From Erythrobacter litoralis (GTDB lineage Bacteria; Pseudomonadota; Alphaproteobacteria; Sphingomonadales; Sphingomonadaceae): a stretch of DNA of 64,000 bases. Position 1 is the stretch's first letter; every line of letters starts with the position of its first letter. The position numbers and the translations under genes were made by a program. The DNA lies in NCBI RefSeq assembly GCF_029760855.1, contig NZ_SOSI01000003.1, positions 372,001 through 436,000 of the forward strand, in the 5' to 3' direction. This document shows positions 56,295-64,000 of the stretch, piece after piece. The notes beneath the pieces are model-generated. The model worked only from the letters and a program-made list of their open reading frames with translations, was not told the origin of the DNA and did no database searches.

Positions 56295-56921
56295 TCAGGT
56301 CGCGTTGGAGCGAACGATTTCGACGACGTCACCCTTGCTGGCTTGCTCGAAAAGAAGACGGGCGAAGCTTATCGGCAAACCGATGCAACCATGAGTTGCG
56401 CGGTCGGCGGCCATTGGGCTCCCATGCAAGGCTACCCCGTCATTCGTCACGAACATCGAAAACGGCATCGGCGCGTCGTAGCTGCGCGAATGATAGTCCC
56501 GATACATGCGCAGGATCGGAAACTTGCCGGTCGGCGATTCGTGCCCATTGCCGCCATAAACGATGACGGCGGTGCCGATCTCGTGACCGCCGCGGAACAC
56601 CGAAATCATTTGCCGGCGCATATCGACGAAAACGGTGAGTTTGCCGGGCGCGACGCCTTCATCGTTCCACACATAATCGCCGTGCTCGAGCGTTTGTGGG
56701 ACCTTGAGCAGTGTTTTCACACCCTTCGGGAGCAGCTTCTTTTCCGCAGCTATACCGGCCGACGCGGCTCCGAGTTCGAATCGAATGTTTTTCGCAGCAG
56801 GCTGCGCCTGTTCGATATTCGCCGTGACAGCTGCAGGATCGGCAGCCGGGGCTGCCAGCGCAATCGCGGCGACCCCGGATACGGAAAGACCGCCAAATGT
56901 GGCAAGTAGGACCCTACGCAT
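56295..56921 (-). CDS. L,D-transpeptidase (YkuD)
   Basis: ATG 56921 (208 aa). Signal peptide, then a YkuD domain: VFVDMRRQMISVFRGG, GGNGHESPTGKFPI and HGSPMAADRATHGCIGLPISFA with catalytic His, His and Cys present. Makes meso-DAP crosslinks in peptidoglycan or attaches proteins to it. Its first 8 bases overlap the end of the PEP-CTERM gene, an unusual pairing. Confidence 0.88.
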   Translation of the reverse strand: MRRVLLATFGGLSVSGVAAIALAAPAADPAAVTANIEQAQPAAKNIRFELGAASAGIAAEKKLLPKGVKTLLKVPQTLEHGDYVWNDEGVAPGKLTVFVDMRRQMISVFRGGHEIGTAVIVYGGNGHESPTGKFPILRMYRDYHSRSYDAPMPFSMFVTNDGVALHGSPMAADRATHGCIGLPISFARLLFEQASKGDVVEIVRSNAT

Positions 56922-57576
56922 GATGCGCCGCTCGCGTTGCGCGCGCCTTCGAACGCAAGGCAGCACCGGAAAAGAAGAACCCGAGAAGCATCAGCGCCCA
57001 AGTCGAAGGTTCCGGAACCGGCGATACGGGCGGCGGATCGCCGTCCCCGTCACCGGGGCCGCCGGGAGTACCGCCCCCACCGCCGCCACCGCCACCGCCA
57101 CCGCCGGGATTTCCGCCACCGCCAATGATACCCCCGCCCCCGCCTCCGGGGCCGATGGGTGCGAATCCGCCAGGCGCCAGAACGTCGGGCGTCGTAGCCA
57201 GCGCGAGGCTTTCCGGCAGAGCGTCTGCAAGCGGCTCGGCACCGGGAAGTGTATCGGGTACAACGCCCGGTTCTTCGAAGACCTTACCGAGGGCTTGCTG
57301 CTCCGGCTCTCCGGTCGGAATTTCACGACTCGCCATCGCGCCGGACTTGCCCTTGCCTTTCCCCTTTCCCTTCAAAAGCGCGGTTTCGTCCCGTTCGCCC
57401 GGAGAACGGTTGAGATATTCCTCCAACGCGGATGTCGTCTGTTGGAGAAGGCGCGCCGCGCCGCTTTCGCGGGGGCCGACGATGGCCATAGACACAATGC
57501 CGGCGGCCGCAGCCGTGAGGATGGCCGCGGGATACGCCACCGTCTTCTTCTTCAGCAATGCGAACGAGTGCCCCAT
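56914..57576 (-). CDS. Gly-rich PEP-CTERM protein
   Basis: A 220-residue protein: signal-like N-terminal span, Lys/Gly stretch (KGKGKGKGKSG), a long poly-Gly and Pro-Gly section (DNA at about 57040-57150 is GC-rich and repetitive) and the sorting tail PVPEPSTWALMLLGFFFSG with basic RSKARA. Its 3' end overlaps the L,D-transpeptidase gene by 8 bases, so the pair is one unit. Confidence 0.8.
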   Translation of the reverse strand: MGHSFALLKKKTVAYPAAILTAAAAGIVSMAIVGPRESGAARLLQQTTSALEEYLNRSPGERDETALLKGKGKGKGKSGAMASREIPTGEPEQQALGKVFEEPGVVPDTLPGAEPLADALPESLALATTPDVLAPGGFAPIGPGGGGGGIIGGGGNPGGGGGGGGGGGGTPGGPGDGDGDPPPVSPVPEPSTWALMLLGFFFSGAALRSKARATRAAHHA

Positions 57577-57773
57577 GGCGAAACCTCTTACAGCAAGTTA
57601 ACGCGTTATTAAACATTCAAACCGATGACCAGCGCCGTTTGGACGTGCGTTTCAGTCTGCGACGTTACCTTATATGAACCGATACGGTATGCATTCGATC
57701 CGATGCTACGGTTGCAAAGCCTTCTCCGCGTCGCCAAACGGCAGGCCCTAACGAGATCGGATTCGAGTAGTTG

Positions 57774-58658
57774 ATGCGTAAAGGGATTATTCTCGCGGGC
57801 GGATCGGGCACGCGGCTGTGGCCGCTGACCAAGGCCGTCTCCAAACAGCTCATGCCGGTCTACGACAAGCCGATGATCTATTATCCGCTGTCCGTGCTCA
57901 TGCTCGCCGGTATCCGCGAAATCCTGATCATCACGACACCGCATGAGCAGGCTATGTTCAAGGCGCTGCTGGGCGATGGGTCGGATTGGGGTCTCAGCCT
58001 CGAATATGCGGCGCAGCCGAAGCCAGAGGGCTTGGCTCAGGCTTATCATATCGGCGCTGGCTTCGTGGGAGACAAACCGTCCGCTCTCGTTTTGGGCGAC
58101 AATATTTTTTACGGCCACGGCCTCAGCCAATTGCTTCGCAACGCGGCGGCACGCGATAGCGGTGCAACGGTGTTCGGCTATTACGTGAAGGATCCCGAAC
58201 GCTACGGCGTTGTCACGTTCGACGATGCCGGACAGGCGACCCGGATCGAAGAGAAGCCCGAACGCCCCGAATCGAACTATGCGGTGACCGGGCTCTATTT
58301 CTACGATGGGCAGGCGGTGGATCTCGCACGCGATCTCGCGCCCTCGCCACGCGGTGAACTGGAAATCACCGATCTCAATCGGCTTTATCTCGATAAGGGC
58401 GACCTTTCGGTCGAGATCATGGGCCGCGGCTATGCCTGGCTCGATACCGGCACCCACGCCTCGTTACTCGAAGCGGCCGACTATGTGCGTATCACCGAAG
58501 AACGGCAGGGCCTGAAGATCAGCTGTCCCGAAGAAATAGCCTGGCGCATGGGCTTCATCGATGATGAACAACTTGAGCGGATCGCGACTCCGCTGAAGAA
58601 ATCGGGCTATGGCGATTACCTGCTCGGCCTGCTCGACAGGACGGTCAATTGGAACTGA
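57774..58658 (+). CDS. rfbA: Glucose-1-phosphate thymidylyltransferase
   Basis: A 294-residue Rml[37 protein letters not shown] contains the nucleotide-binding GGxGTRL motif, FALVLGDN-like [13 protein letters not shown] region, and [19 protein letters not shown]. First enzyme of dTDP-L-rhamnose synthesis. ATG 57774 directly follows a TTG. The end overlaps rfbC by 10 bases. Confidence 0.96.
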   Translation: MRKGIILAGGSGTRLWPLTKAVSKQLMPVYDKPMIYYPLSVLMLAGIREILIITTPHEQAMFKALLGDGSDWGLSLEYAAQPKPEGLAQAYHIGAGFVGDKPSALVLGDNIFYGHGLSQLLRNAAARDSGATVFGYYVKDPERYGVVTFDDAGQATRIEEKPERPESNYAVTGLYFYDGQAVDLARDLAPSPRGELEITDLNRLYLDKGDLSVEIMGRGYAWLDTGTHASLLEAADYVRITEERQGLKISCPEEIAWRMGFIDDEQLERIATPLKKSGYGDYLLGLLDRTVNWN

Positions 58659-59194
58659 TCCCGACCGGCATCGACGGGTGCGCCTTGATCGAACCGAAAG
58701 TGTTCGGCGACGATCGCGGGTTCTTCATGGAAAGCTGGAACGCCAGATCCTTTGCCGACGCGGGTCTCGACCTACACTTCGTGCAGGACAATCATAGCCG
58801 CTCCTCGCGCGGCGTGCTTCGCGGATTGCATTACCAGAAGCCCAATCCCCAGGGAAAACTGGTCCGCGTCGTCGCCGGAGCCGTCTATGATGCCGTCGTC
58901 GATCTGAGGGAAAGCTCGCCGACCTTCGGAAAGAGTGCGGGCTTCGAAATTTCGGCAGCCAACAAGCGCATGCTGTGGGTGCCGCCCGGGCTGGCGCATG
59001 GCTTCCTGACTTTGGAAGACGGTACGGACTTTCTCTATAAGTGCACCGCGTTCTACGATCCCGCGAACGAGCATAGCCTTTTGTGGAACGACTCCGAACT
59101 CGGCCTCGAATGGCCGCTTGGCGACATCGAACCGCTCTTGTCCGACAAGGACCGCGCCGGACTGCCGTTCTCGGAAGCGCCACTTTTCGCATGA
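58649..59194 (+). CDS. rfbC: dTDP-4-dehydrorhamnose 3,5-epimerase
   Basis: A 181-residue Rml[21 protein letters not shown] (catalytic His), [14 protein letters not shown] (catalytic Asp region) and [14 protein letters not shown] start with AGGA nearby. Third step of dTDP-rhamnose synthesis. Overlaps rfbA and, by ATGA, rfbD. Confidence 0.95.
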   Translation: MELIPTGIDGCALIEPKVFGDDRGFFMESWNARSFADAGLDLHFVQDNHSRSSRGVLRGLHYQKPNPQGKLVRVVAGAVYDAVVDLRESSPTFGKSAGFEISAANKRMLWVPPGLAHGFLTLEDGTDFLYKCTAFYDPANEHSLLWNDSELGLEWPLGDIEPLLSDKDRAGLPFSEAPLFA

Positions 59195-60045
59195 AAGCGC
59201 TGATTATAGGAGGTGCTGGGCAATTGGGCCGCGCGCTCGCGAGGAGCGCGCCGACTGGCGCCGAAGTTACGTCGCTCACCCGTGATGAGTTGGACATTAC
59301 CGATGGCGCCGCCGTTAGCCAAGCCGTCGAACGGAGCGGCGCGACCGCCATCTTTAACGCCGCCGCCTACACCGCCGTGGATGCAGCCGAAAGTGATCCG
59401 GAAGCAGCCTATCGAATTAATTCCGAAGCGGTTGGCCATCTGGCGCAAGCTGCCCAAGCTTCGAAGGCCCGGCTCATTCATGTCTCGACGGATTTCGTCT
59501 TCGCCGGAAATGCGGGTATGCCCTACCCGCCCGATGCGCCGACCCAGCCACTAGGCGTCTATGGCGCAAGCAAACGCGACGGCGAGCACGCCGCACTGTC
59601 CGCTCCCGAAACGCTGATCGTCCGTACGGCATGGGTGTACGATCGCGATGGCCGCAATTTCGTGAACACGATGCTGCGCCTGATGCAAGAGCGCGACGAA
59701 CTCGGCGTCGTTTCCGACCAGCTCGGAACGCCGACCCTAGCCGACGATCTTGCGACCGCGCTGTGGTCGCTCGCCGAAAAAGAGGTGACGGGGACCCTGC
59801 ACTTCACGAATAGCGGTGTAGCCAGTTGGTACGATTTTGCGCTCGCGATACAGGAAGAAGCGAATGCCGCTGGCCTGCTCGAAAGAGCAATCCCGATTAA
59901 ACCGATCCGTACCAAGGACTTTCCCACGCCGGCACAGCGCCCTAGCTACTCTGTTCTCGATTGCAGCGAGACCTACAAACACCTCGGCGCGCCCGCCCGC
60001 CATTGGCGGCAGGCGCTACGCTCGATTTTCAAGGACCGCGTTTGA
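59191..60045 (+). CDS. rfbD: dTDP-4-dehydrorhamnose reductase
   Basis: ATG 59191 gives 284 residues. [17 protein letters not shown] is the Rossmann motif; LIHVSTDFVFAG and YGASKRDGEHA (Tyr-x3-Lys) are the catalytic parts. Final NADPH reduction in dTDP-L-rhamnose synthesis. Couples by TGATG to rfbB. Confidence 0.95.
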   Translation: MKALIIGGAGQLGRALARSAPTGAEVTSLTRDELDITDGAAVSQAVERSGATAIFNAAAYTAVDAAESDPEAAYRINSEAVGHLAQAAQASKARLIHVSTDFVFAGNAGMPYPPDAPTQPLGVYGASKRDGEHAALSAPETLIVRTAWVYDRDGRNFVNTMLRLMQERDELGVVSDQLGTPTLADDLATALWSLAEKEVTGTLHFTNSGVASWYDFALAIQEEANAAGLLERAIPIKPIRTKDFPTPAQRPSYSVLDCSETYKHLGAPARHWRQALRSIFKDRV

Positions 60046-61100
60046 TGCAGACCCTGCTCGTTACCGGAGGTGCCGGCTTCATCGGCACCAATTTCGTCCG
60101 CTATTGGCGCGAGCACCACGAGGACGATCGGATCGTCGTGCTCGACGCGCTCACCTATGCCGGCAATGCCGCCAATCTTGATGGCCTCGATGGCGTGACG
60201 CTGGTGAAGGGCGACATTCGCGACAACGAAATGGTCGAAAACCTGCTGCGGAACGAAGACATCGCGACGCTGGTCCATTTCGCAGCGGAAAGCCATGTCG
60301 ACCGGTCGATCAGCGGTCCCGATGCCTTCGTGTCCACCAATGTCATCGGCACGCACAGCCTACTCAAGGCAGCACGCGCGGCATGGTTGGGCGAAGGGGG
60401 GCGGAAACACCGGTTTCACCACGTCTCCACCGACGAGGTGTACGGTTCGCTCGAGCCGGATGATCCGGCCTTCAGCGAAACGACGCCTTACGCGCCGAAT
60501 TCGCCGTATTCGGCGTCCAAGGCTGCCTCGGATCACTTGGTGCGTGCCTATCACCATACCTATGGGCTGGAGGTGACGACCAGCAATTGCTCGAACAATT
60601 ACGGACCGTTCCAATTTCCCGAGAAGCTCATTCCGCTGTTTCTGATCAACTGCCTGCACGGCAAACCTCTGCCGATCTACGGCGACGGAATGAATGTGCG
60701 CGACTGGCTTCATGTGGAAGACCACTGCCGCGGGATCGAGAAGGTCCTGCAGGTCGGCGAACCGGGTGAGACCTATAATATTGGCGGGGGCGAAGAAGTG
60801 CCGAACCTCGTAATCATCGAACGCATTTGCGACGCGGTGGACGGCGCGTTTGCGAAGGATCCGACTCTCGCGCGCCGTTATCCTCACGCGCCCGCCGCTC
60901 GCGGCGAACCTTCCGCGATCCTCAAGACCTTCGTCGAAGACCGCGCAGGCCATGATCGCCGCTATGCGATCGATGAACGAAAGGCGCGGGAATGCTTGGG
61001 CTACCAGCCGAGCCGCGACTTCGAGCAGGGTCTGAATCAAACGCTGGACTGGTACCTAACCAATGAGGATTGGTGGCAATCCCTGCTCGCGCGTTTCTGA
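60045..61100 (+). CDS. rfbB: dTDP-glucose 4,6-dehydratase
   Basis: ATG 60045 (351 aa). LLVTGGAGFIGTNFVRYW NAD-binding loop, HHVSTDEVYGSL (Thr-Asp-Glu) and YSASKAASDHLVRAYHHTYG (Tyr-x3-Lys), all RmlB hallmarks. Second enzyme of the pathway. Last gene of the rhamnose operon, order A-C-D-B. Confidence 0.95.
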   Translation: MQTLLVTGGAGFIGTNFVRYWREHHEDDRIVVLDALTYAGNAANLDGLDGVTLVKGDIRDNEMVENLLRNEDIATLVHFAAESHVDRSISGPDAFVSTNVIGTHSLLKAARAAWLGEGGRKHRFHHVSTDEVYGSLEPDDPAFSETTPYAPNSPYSASKAASDHLVRAYHHTYGLEVTTSNCSNNYGPFQFPEKLIPLFLINCLHGKPLPIYGDGMNVRDWLHVEDHCRGIEKVLQVGEPGETYNIGGGEEVPNLVIIERICDAVDGAFAKDPTLARRYPHAPAARGEPSAILKTFVEDRAGHDRRYAIDERKARECLGYQPSRDFEQGLNQTLDWYLTNEDWWQSLLARF

Positions 61101-61112
61101 CCAAGCGCCTGC

Positions 61113-62357
61113 CTATTTCGGCCGAGATGGATTGAGGCGAGCCAGACTGGCGATGTCGCGCCACAACGTCCAGCCTTCGCGATAGGACGAGCCGTTCGCC
61201 TCTACGCGCGGTTCGAATAAGCCTGGTTTCACGTTCCTGCGCATGTGGTGCTGTGCAGAGCCTGGTTTTAACTCCACAGGCGTCGGCCCCACGATGCTCA
61301 TTCGACCCAGAATCACGTCGAGCAGCATCGGCAATCTGAACAACCCCGTACGGTACAGGACACCCTTGCGACCGGATGGATCGGGCGCGACGAACACGTG
61401 GCTGCGAAAGGGCTGGTTCCGAATGCCGAAAAACGTGCGCGACCTCGTGACCTTGCGCTTTCGGGTTTGCGTGGCGAGGCCGATCCACACCGCGGCGAGG
61501 ACCGGGGTGAGGATGACGAACAATGGAACGGCTATCGCAAGATCGAACAGACGCTTCACGATGCGCTGCCGAAGTACCAAGGGACCGCGACTGACGCGCA
61601 GGATCGGCAGGTAAGTATCGAAATCCTTGTCAACCGCCGAAATCTGCCGGATGTCAGATACGATGACGGCGGCATCCACTCCGAATGTATCGAACAGGTC
61701 GGACCAGAATCGTCGGCGCCCCGCGCTGCATGAAACAAGGATGCGATCCGCTTTTGCAGCTAGTTTGGTGATTCGCGAAAAGCCGATGGACCCGATCCGA
61801 TCGTCGGCGCCCATTCCCAGCTTCGCCGAACCAACCACTGTGTAGCGATCGGGGATGGAGGCAGGCTCGACATCGTCGACAATCAGAAGATCGTTGCTGA
61901 ATTGAGCCGCCACGAGATTAGAAAGAACCGCGAGCGTTATCCGCCCGGCGAACAGCAGTACCATCGCGATCCCGCATCCCAACACGATCCCGTGCGTATC
62001 TCCCGGATCCCAAACGTCTGCCAGAACCGCGACGACCCATAGCCCCGCCGTAGCCGTAAGCGTCGATCTCACCCCCCTAATCACGGAAAGGATGGGAGCT
62101 AGCAACGCCTGTCGACTAAACGCACCCGAAAGCGCGGCGACTAAAAGATAGGAAACCGAGAGCAGCGCGAAGCCGCTCGGCAGTTCGGAATTTCGGCCAG
62201 CGAGATCGAAGGCGACAAGGCTTCCCGCCCATAGGGCGCCGAGATCGAGCATGCCGAGTAACAGAAAGGCCGCAAATCTTGCATCGGCACCGCGTATACC
62301 CGCCTTCTTGGCCGGTTCATAACGTGGTGCCATCAAGCCTGAACCTTCGTCGGACAT
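61113..62357 (-). CDS. Polyprenyl-phosphate sugar transferase, active motif eroded
   Basis: ATG 62357 (414 aa). Four to five N-terminal spans and a CoA-binding-like domain (SNDLLIVDDV), then a bacterial sugar transferase domain: VKRLFDLAIAVPLFVILTPVLAAV and DVILGRMSIVGPTPVEL. The segment normally reading KTSLDELPQL is RTGLFRLPML here, so the Asp-Glu pair of phosphoglycosyl transferases is missing, and GPxxFxQxRxG is also lost. It may be inactive or have changed function. Convergent with rfbB. Confidence 0.75.
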   Translation of the reverse strand: MSDEGSGLMAPRYEPAKKAGIRGADARFAAFLLLGMLDLGALWAGSLVAFDLAGRNSELPSGFALLSVSYLLVAALSGAFSRQALLAPILSVIRGVRSTLTATAGLWVVAVLADVWDPGDTHGIVLGCGIAMVLLFAGRITLAVLSNLVAAQFSNDLLIVDDVEPASIPDRYTVVGSAKLGMGADDRIGSIGFSRITKLAAKADRILVSCSAGRRRFWSDLFDTFGVDAAVIVSDIRQISAVDKDFDTYLPILRVSRGPLVLRQRIVKRLFDLAIAVPLFVILTPVLAAVWIGLATQTRKRKVTRSRTFFGIRNQPFRSHVFVAPDPSGRKGVLYRTGLFRLPMLLDVILGRMSIVGPTPVELKPGSAQHHMRRNVKPGLFEPRVEANGSSYREGWTLWRDIASLARLNPSRPK

Positions 62358-62562
62358 AACTCGCTGCCTGGGCGACAACGCGAACCCTGTAGCCGTGTCG
62401 TCGTTGGACTGGTATTTGCGCAAACACCGTATAGCGCAAATTTCTCGATTTGAGGCACCGCAATTTTTGCACACAACCGATCTTGTTCCAGCGCTTAATG
62501 CGGCTAGTTCTCTTTCGCAAACGCAAAACTTTTTGGCAGCGCTACGCCGAAGGATACGAAAT

Positions 62563-63396
62563 ATGTTGAATATCAGCCGGAACGACGTCCAGCAGGCACC
62601 TTTCCCGCATGTGGTGAAAAAGGGCATCCTGGATTTGGACCTTTACAAAGCATTGCGGGCAGATTTTCCGAGTCAGGATCATTTTGCCGGACAAACGGAG
62701 ATTAGCGGTTCGACAGGTAGCCGTGTCGGGCAGGGTACGGGCTTCGATATCTACCGCGGCGATAAGACCTACGACCGGTTGATCGTCACTTCGCCAGCGT
62801 GGAAGCAGTTCGACGACTGGATCAACTCGCCGGCCTTCGTCGAGAAGTTCCTGGACGTGTTCGGCCCCGATCTCGATGCGCTCGGTTGCTCCATCAGGAT
62901 TGAGAGCGACGCATATGATCGCGGCCTCGTGGAAGGCCGCGAGGTCCTGACCGAGAAGGCAACTTTGTCCGACAAGGCGAAAAATCTGTCGCACAGGCTC
63001 TTTTCTCGCAGCAACGACAGTTCCGGTAATCTGTTCACCCGTCTCGATATCGAACGCAGCATCGGCGGGTATGCGAAACCCCCGCACTGCGACCGGCAAA
63101 ACCGCTTGTGCTCGCTGATTGTCTATTTCACCGATATGGAAGCGGAGGGGATTGAAGGTGGGGATCTCAGCCTGTTCAGGCACAAAGAAAAAGTGGACCC
63201 ACGTGCTCACGAACGCCACCCACGTCCATCGGACGTAGAGGCCGTCGCGACCCTCCGGCCCGAGCAAAATCTGGGCGTATTTTTCCCGTGCTCAAACAAC
63301 AGCTATCACGGCGTAAGCGCACTTAGATCTCAGTCTGCCGCACGCGACTTCCTGTATATCAATATCTCAACTGATCGGCATAGCGCCTGGGCTTGA
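62563..63396 (+). CDS. 2OG-Fe(II) oxygenase-like protein
   Basis: ATG 62563 (277 aa). The C-terminal half has a jelly-roll iron site: PPHCDRQNRL (His-x-Asp), GGDLSLF and NSYHGVS (distal His), with RDFLYINIS supplying the 2OG-binding Arg. N-terminus NISRNDVQQAPFPHVV is like EPS-linked hydroxylases. May hydroxylate a sugar or lipid. Diverges from the sugar transferase gene. Confidence 0.78.
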   Translation: MLNISRNDVQQAPFPHVVKKGILDLDLYKALRADFPSQDHFAGQTEISGSTGSRVGQGTGFDIYRGDKTYDRLIVTSPAWKQFDDWINSPAFVEKFLDVFGPDLDALGCSIRIESDAYDRGLVEGREVLTEKATLSDKAKNLSHRLFSRSNDSSGNLFTRLDIERSIGGYAKPPHCDRQNRLCSLIVYFTDMEAEGIEGGDLSLFRHKEKVDPRAHERHPRPSDVEAVATLRPEQNLGVFFPCSNNSYHGVSALRSQSAARDFLYINISTDRHSAWA

Positions 63397-63595
63397 AAAA
63401 GGGCGCGTCTTTTTAAGGAAATAACCGAAAGTACACCCAACTTCGTGACGTAAACCTTACTTACAAACAAATTAACAAAATAACCGTCTGTATTTCAAGT
63501 GTTTACCGCGGTATTCGAGCATACTTCGGATGCCGCGGTTTGCGTTCCGCTTAACTCTAGGCCTTGAGACCATCCTAGGGGCTGCCGCCCTAATA

Positions 63596-63659
63596 CCGTT
63601 CCGTAGCGCCGCAAACGCAGGGGTTCCCTTTGCGTAGGCGATCAAAAACGACGGAACGG
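63596..63659 (+). promoter_or_regulatory. Structured leader of the beta-helix protein gene
   Basis: A 64-nt region bounded by a perfect 9-bp stem: CCGTTCCGT (63596-63604) with ACGGAACGG (63651-63659), and inside a second hairpin with arms CGCAAA and TTTGCG around GGGGTTCCC. It ends 8 bases before the ATG, so the right arm overlaps where the ribosome site should be. A preceding hairpin TAGGG/CCCTA occurs at 63576-63592. No known riboswitch class recognised. Confidence 0.5.
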
Positions 63660-63667
63660 GACAAACG

Positions 63668-64000
63668 ATGGCAAATTTTTACGCACGGACAAGCGATCAG
63701 GTCGAAGAATTTCTCGAGAATTCCCAGCCGGGTGATACCATCTATCTCGCTCCAGGTACGTATGACAAGATCGCGCTTCGTAATGCCGGCCATCTCGATG
63801 TTACGCTGACATCGATGGATCCCGACGATCAGGCGGTCATCACCGGACTGAACATCACCGGCGCAGACGGCCTGCGTTTCTCCAACCTGTCCTTTATCGG
63901 CGGCGAAGGTGATACCAACTGCTTCACCATCAGCGGATCCAACGCTATCGTCTTTTCGAACGTCACCGTACAGGGCCCGGACAACATCGGAAGCGGGGAA
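63668..64000 (+). CDS. Right-handed beta-helix protein, 3' end cut by window
   Basis: Starts at ATG 63668 and is open to the window end (111 residues visible, no stop). It begins MANFYARTSDQVEEFLEN and continues with SQPGDTIYLAPGTYDKIAL, then rungs of beta-helix pattern (VTLTSMDPDDQ, ITGLNITGADGL, FSNLSFIGGEGD, FSNVTVQGPD). This is typical of alginate/pectate lyase-like or surface parallel-beta-helix proteins. No signal peptide, so it may be a type I secreted protein. Function likely in polysaccharide handling. Confidence 0.72.
   Translation, partial: MANFYARTSDQVEEFLENSQPGDTIYLAPGTYDKIALRNAGHLDVTLTSMDPDDQAVITGLNITGADGLRFSNLSFIGGEGDTNCFTISGSNAIVFSNVTVQGPDNIGSGE

Noticed and set aside
57030..57150. 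GC-rich repeat that could look like a microsatellite
   Set aside because: It encodes the poly-Gly part of the PEP-CTERM protein in frame.
57609..58457. 282-codon frame on the minus strand
   Set aside because: It lies opposite rfbA, which has all catalytic motifs; the antisense frame has no family resemblance.

Overview
The window looks like a chromosome segment of an alphaproteobacterium of the order Sphingomonadales, most likely the Erythrobacter/Qipengyuania group. The evidence is the short PEPxxWA-type PEP-CTERM tails on four exported proteins, a small protein resembling the XrtV sorting accessory protein, and housekeeping proteins (GalE, DnaB, RpoZ, FtsH, RpmJ, UPF0262, a CC_3452-type periplasmic protein) that read as sphingomonad versions. 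Species assignment is inference.

Region 1, about 1-30130, is an accessory island. It carries almost no housekeeping genes, and its short operons change strand often. From left to right it holds: a SIR2 / DEAH helicase / GHKL (MORC-like) ATPase / phospholipase-D nuclease operon (2-4956); a block with an XRE regulator, a sensor-less histidine-kinase-like protein, a lipoprotein, a Cas4-like plus DEDD-like nuclease and two small unknown genes, sharing a GTATAC-N6-GTATAC site (4948-9793); a protein with a HEPN-like RX4H motif (9851-10741); a class III cyclase of the kind seen in Pycsar systems, facing a DUF2235 alpha/beta hydrolase with membrane segments (10905-13384); a three-gene recombinase operon resembling Tn554 TnpA/B/C (13425-17538); a DEDD exonuclease facing a putative DNA-binding protein (17710-19094); an operon of an unknown protein, an HExxH protease and a dCTP-deaminase-like protein (20427-22681); an operon of a subtilase, an alpha/beta hydrolase and a ribbon-helix-helix-like protein (22742-25942); an FMN reductase facing an HxlR regulator (26353-27929); and an ArsR/SRPBCC pair next to a YdeI-type protein (28294-29940). 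Most of these pairings are known or plausible anti-phage or mobile-element cargo.

The right border is visible. At 30131 the sequence enters a comM/yifB gene a few codons before its Walker A motif, and the N-terminal domain is missing. This suggests that the island inserted into, or replaced the 5' part of, comM, which is a known island hotspot in other bacteria.

Region 2, 31000-50800, is ordinary chromosome. It includes regulators, lipoproteins, HAD phosphatase, rpmJ, galE, an M14 carboxypeptidase, cdd, a degenerate GH25 protein, dnaB, a cardiolipin-synthase-like protein, rpoZ, ftsH, an ExoD protein and a CoA-transferase/MaoC pair. Clear hairpin terminators follow rpmJ, rpoZ, ftsH and a PEP-CTERM gene.

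Region 3, 50989-64000, is a cell-surface and exopolysaccharide region. It has a family 2 glycosyltransferase, an AAA ATPase, the XrtV-type accessory protein, an acyltransferase, PEP-CTERM proteins (one overlapping an L,D-transpeptidase gene), the complete dTDP-L-rhamnose operon rfbA-C-D-B, a polyprenyl-phosphate sugar transferase whose usual Asp-Glu motif seems lost, a 2OG-Fe(II) oxygenase-like protein, and a beta-helix protein cut by the window end behind a strongly folded leader.
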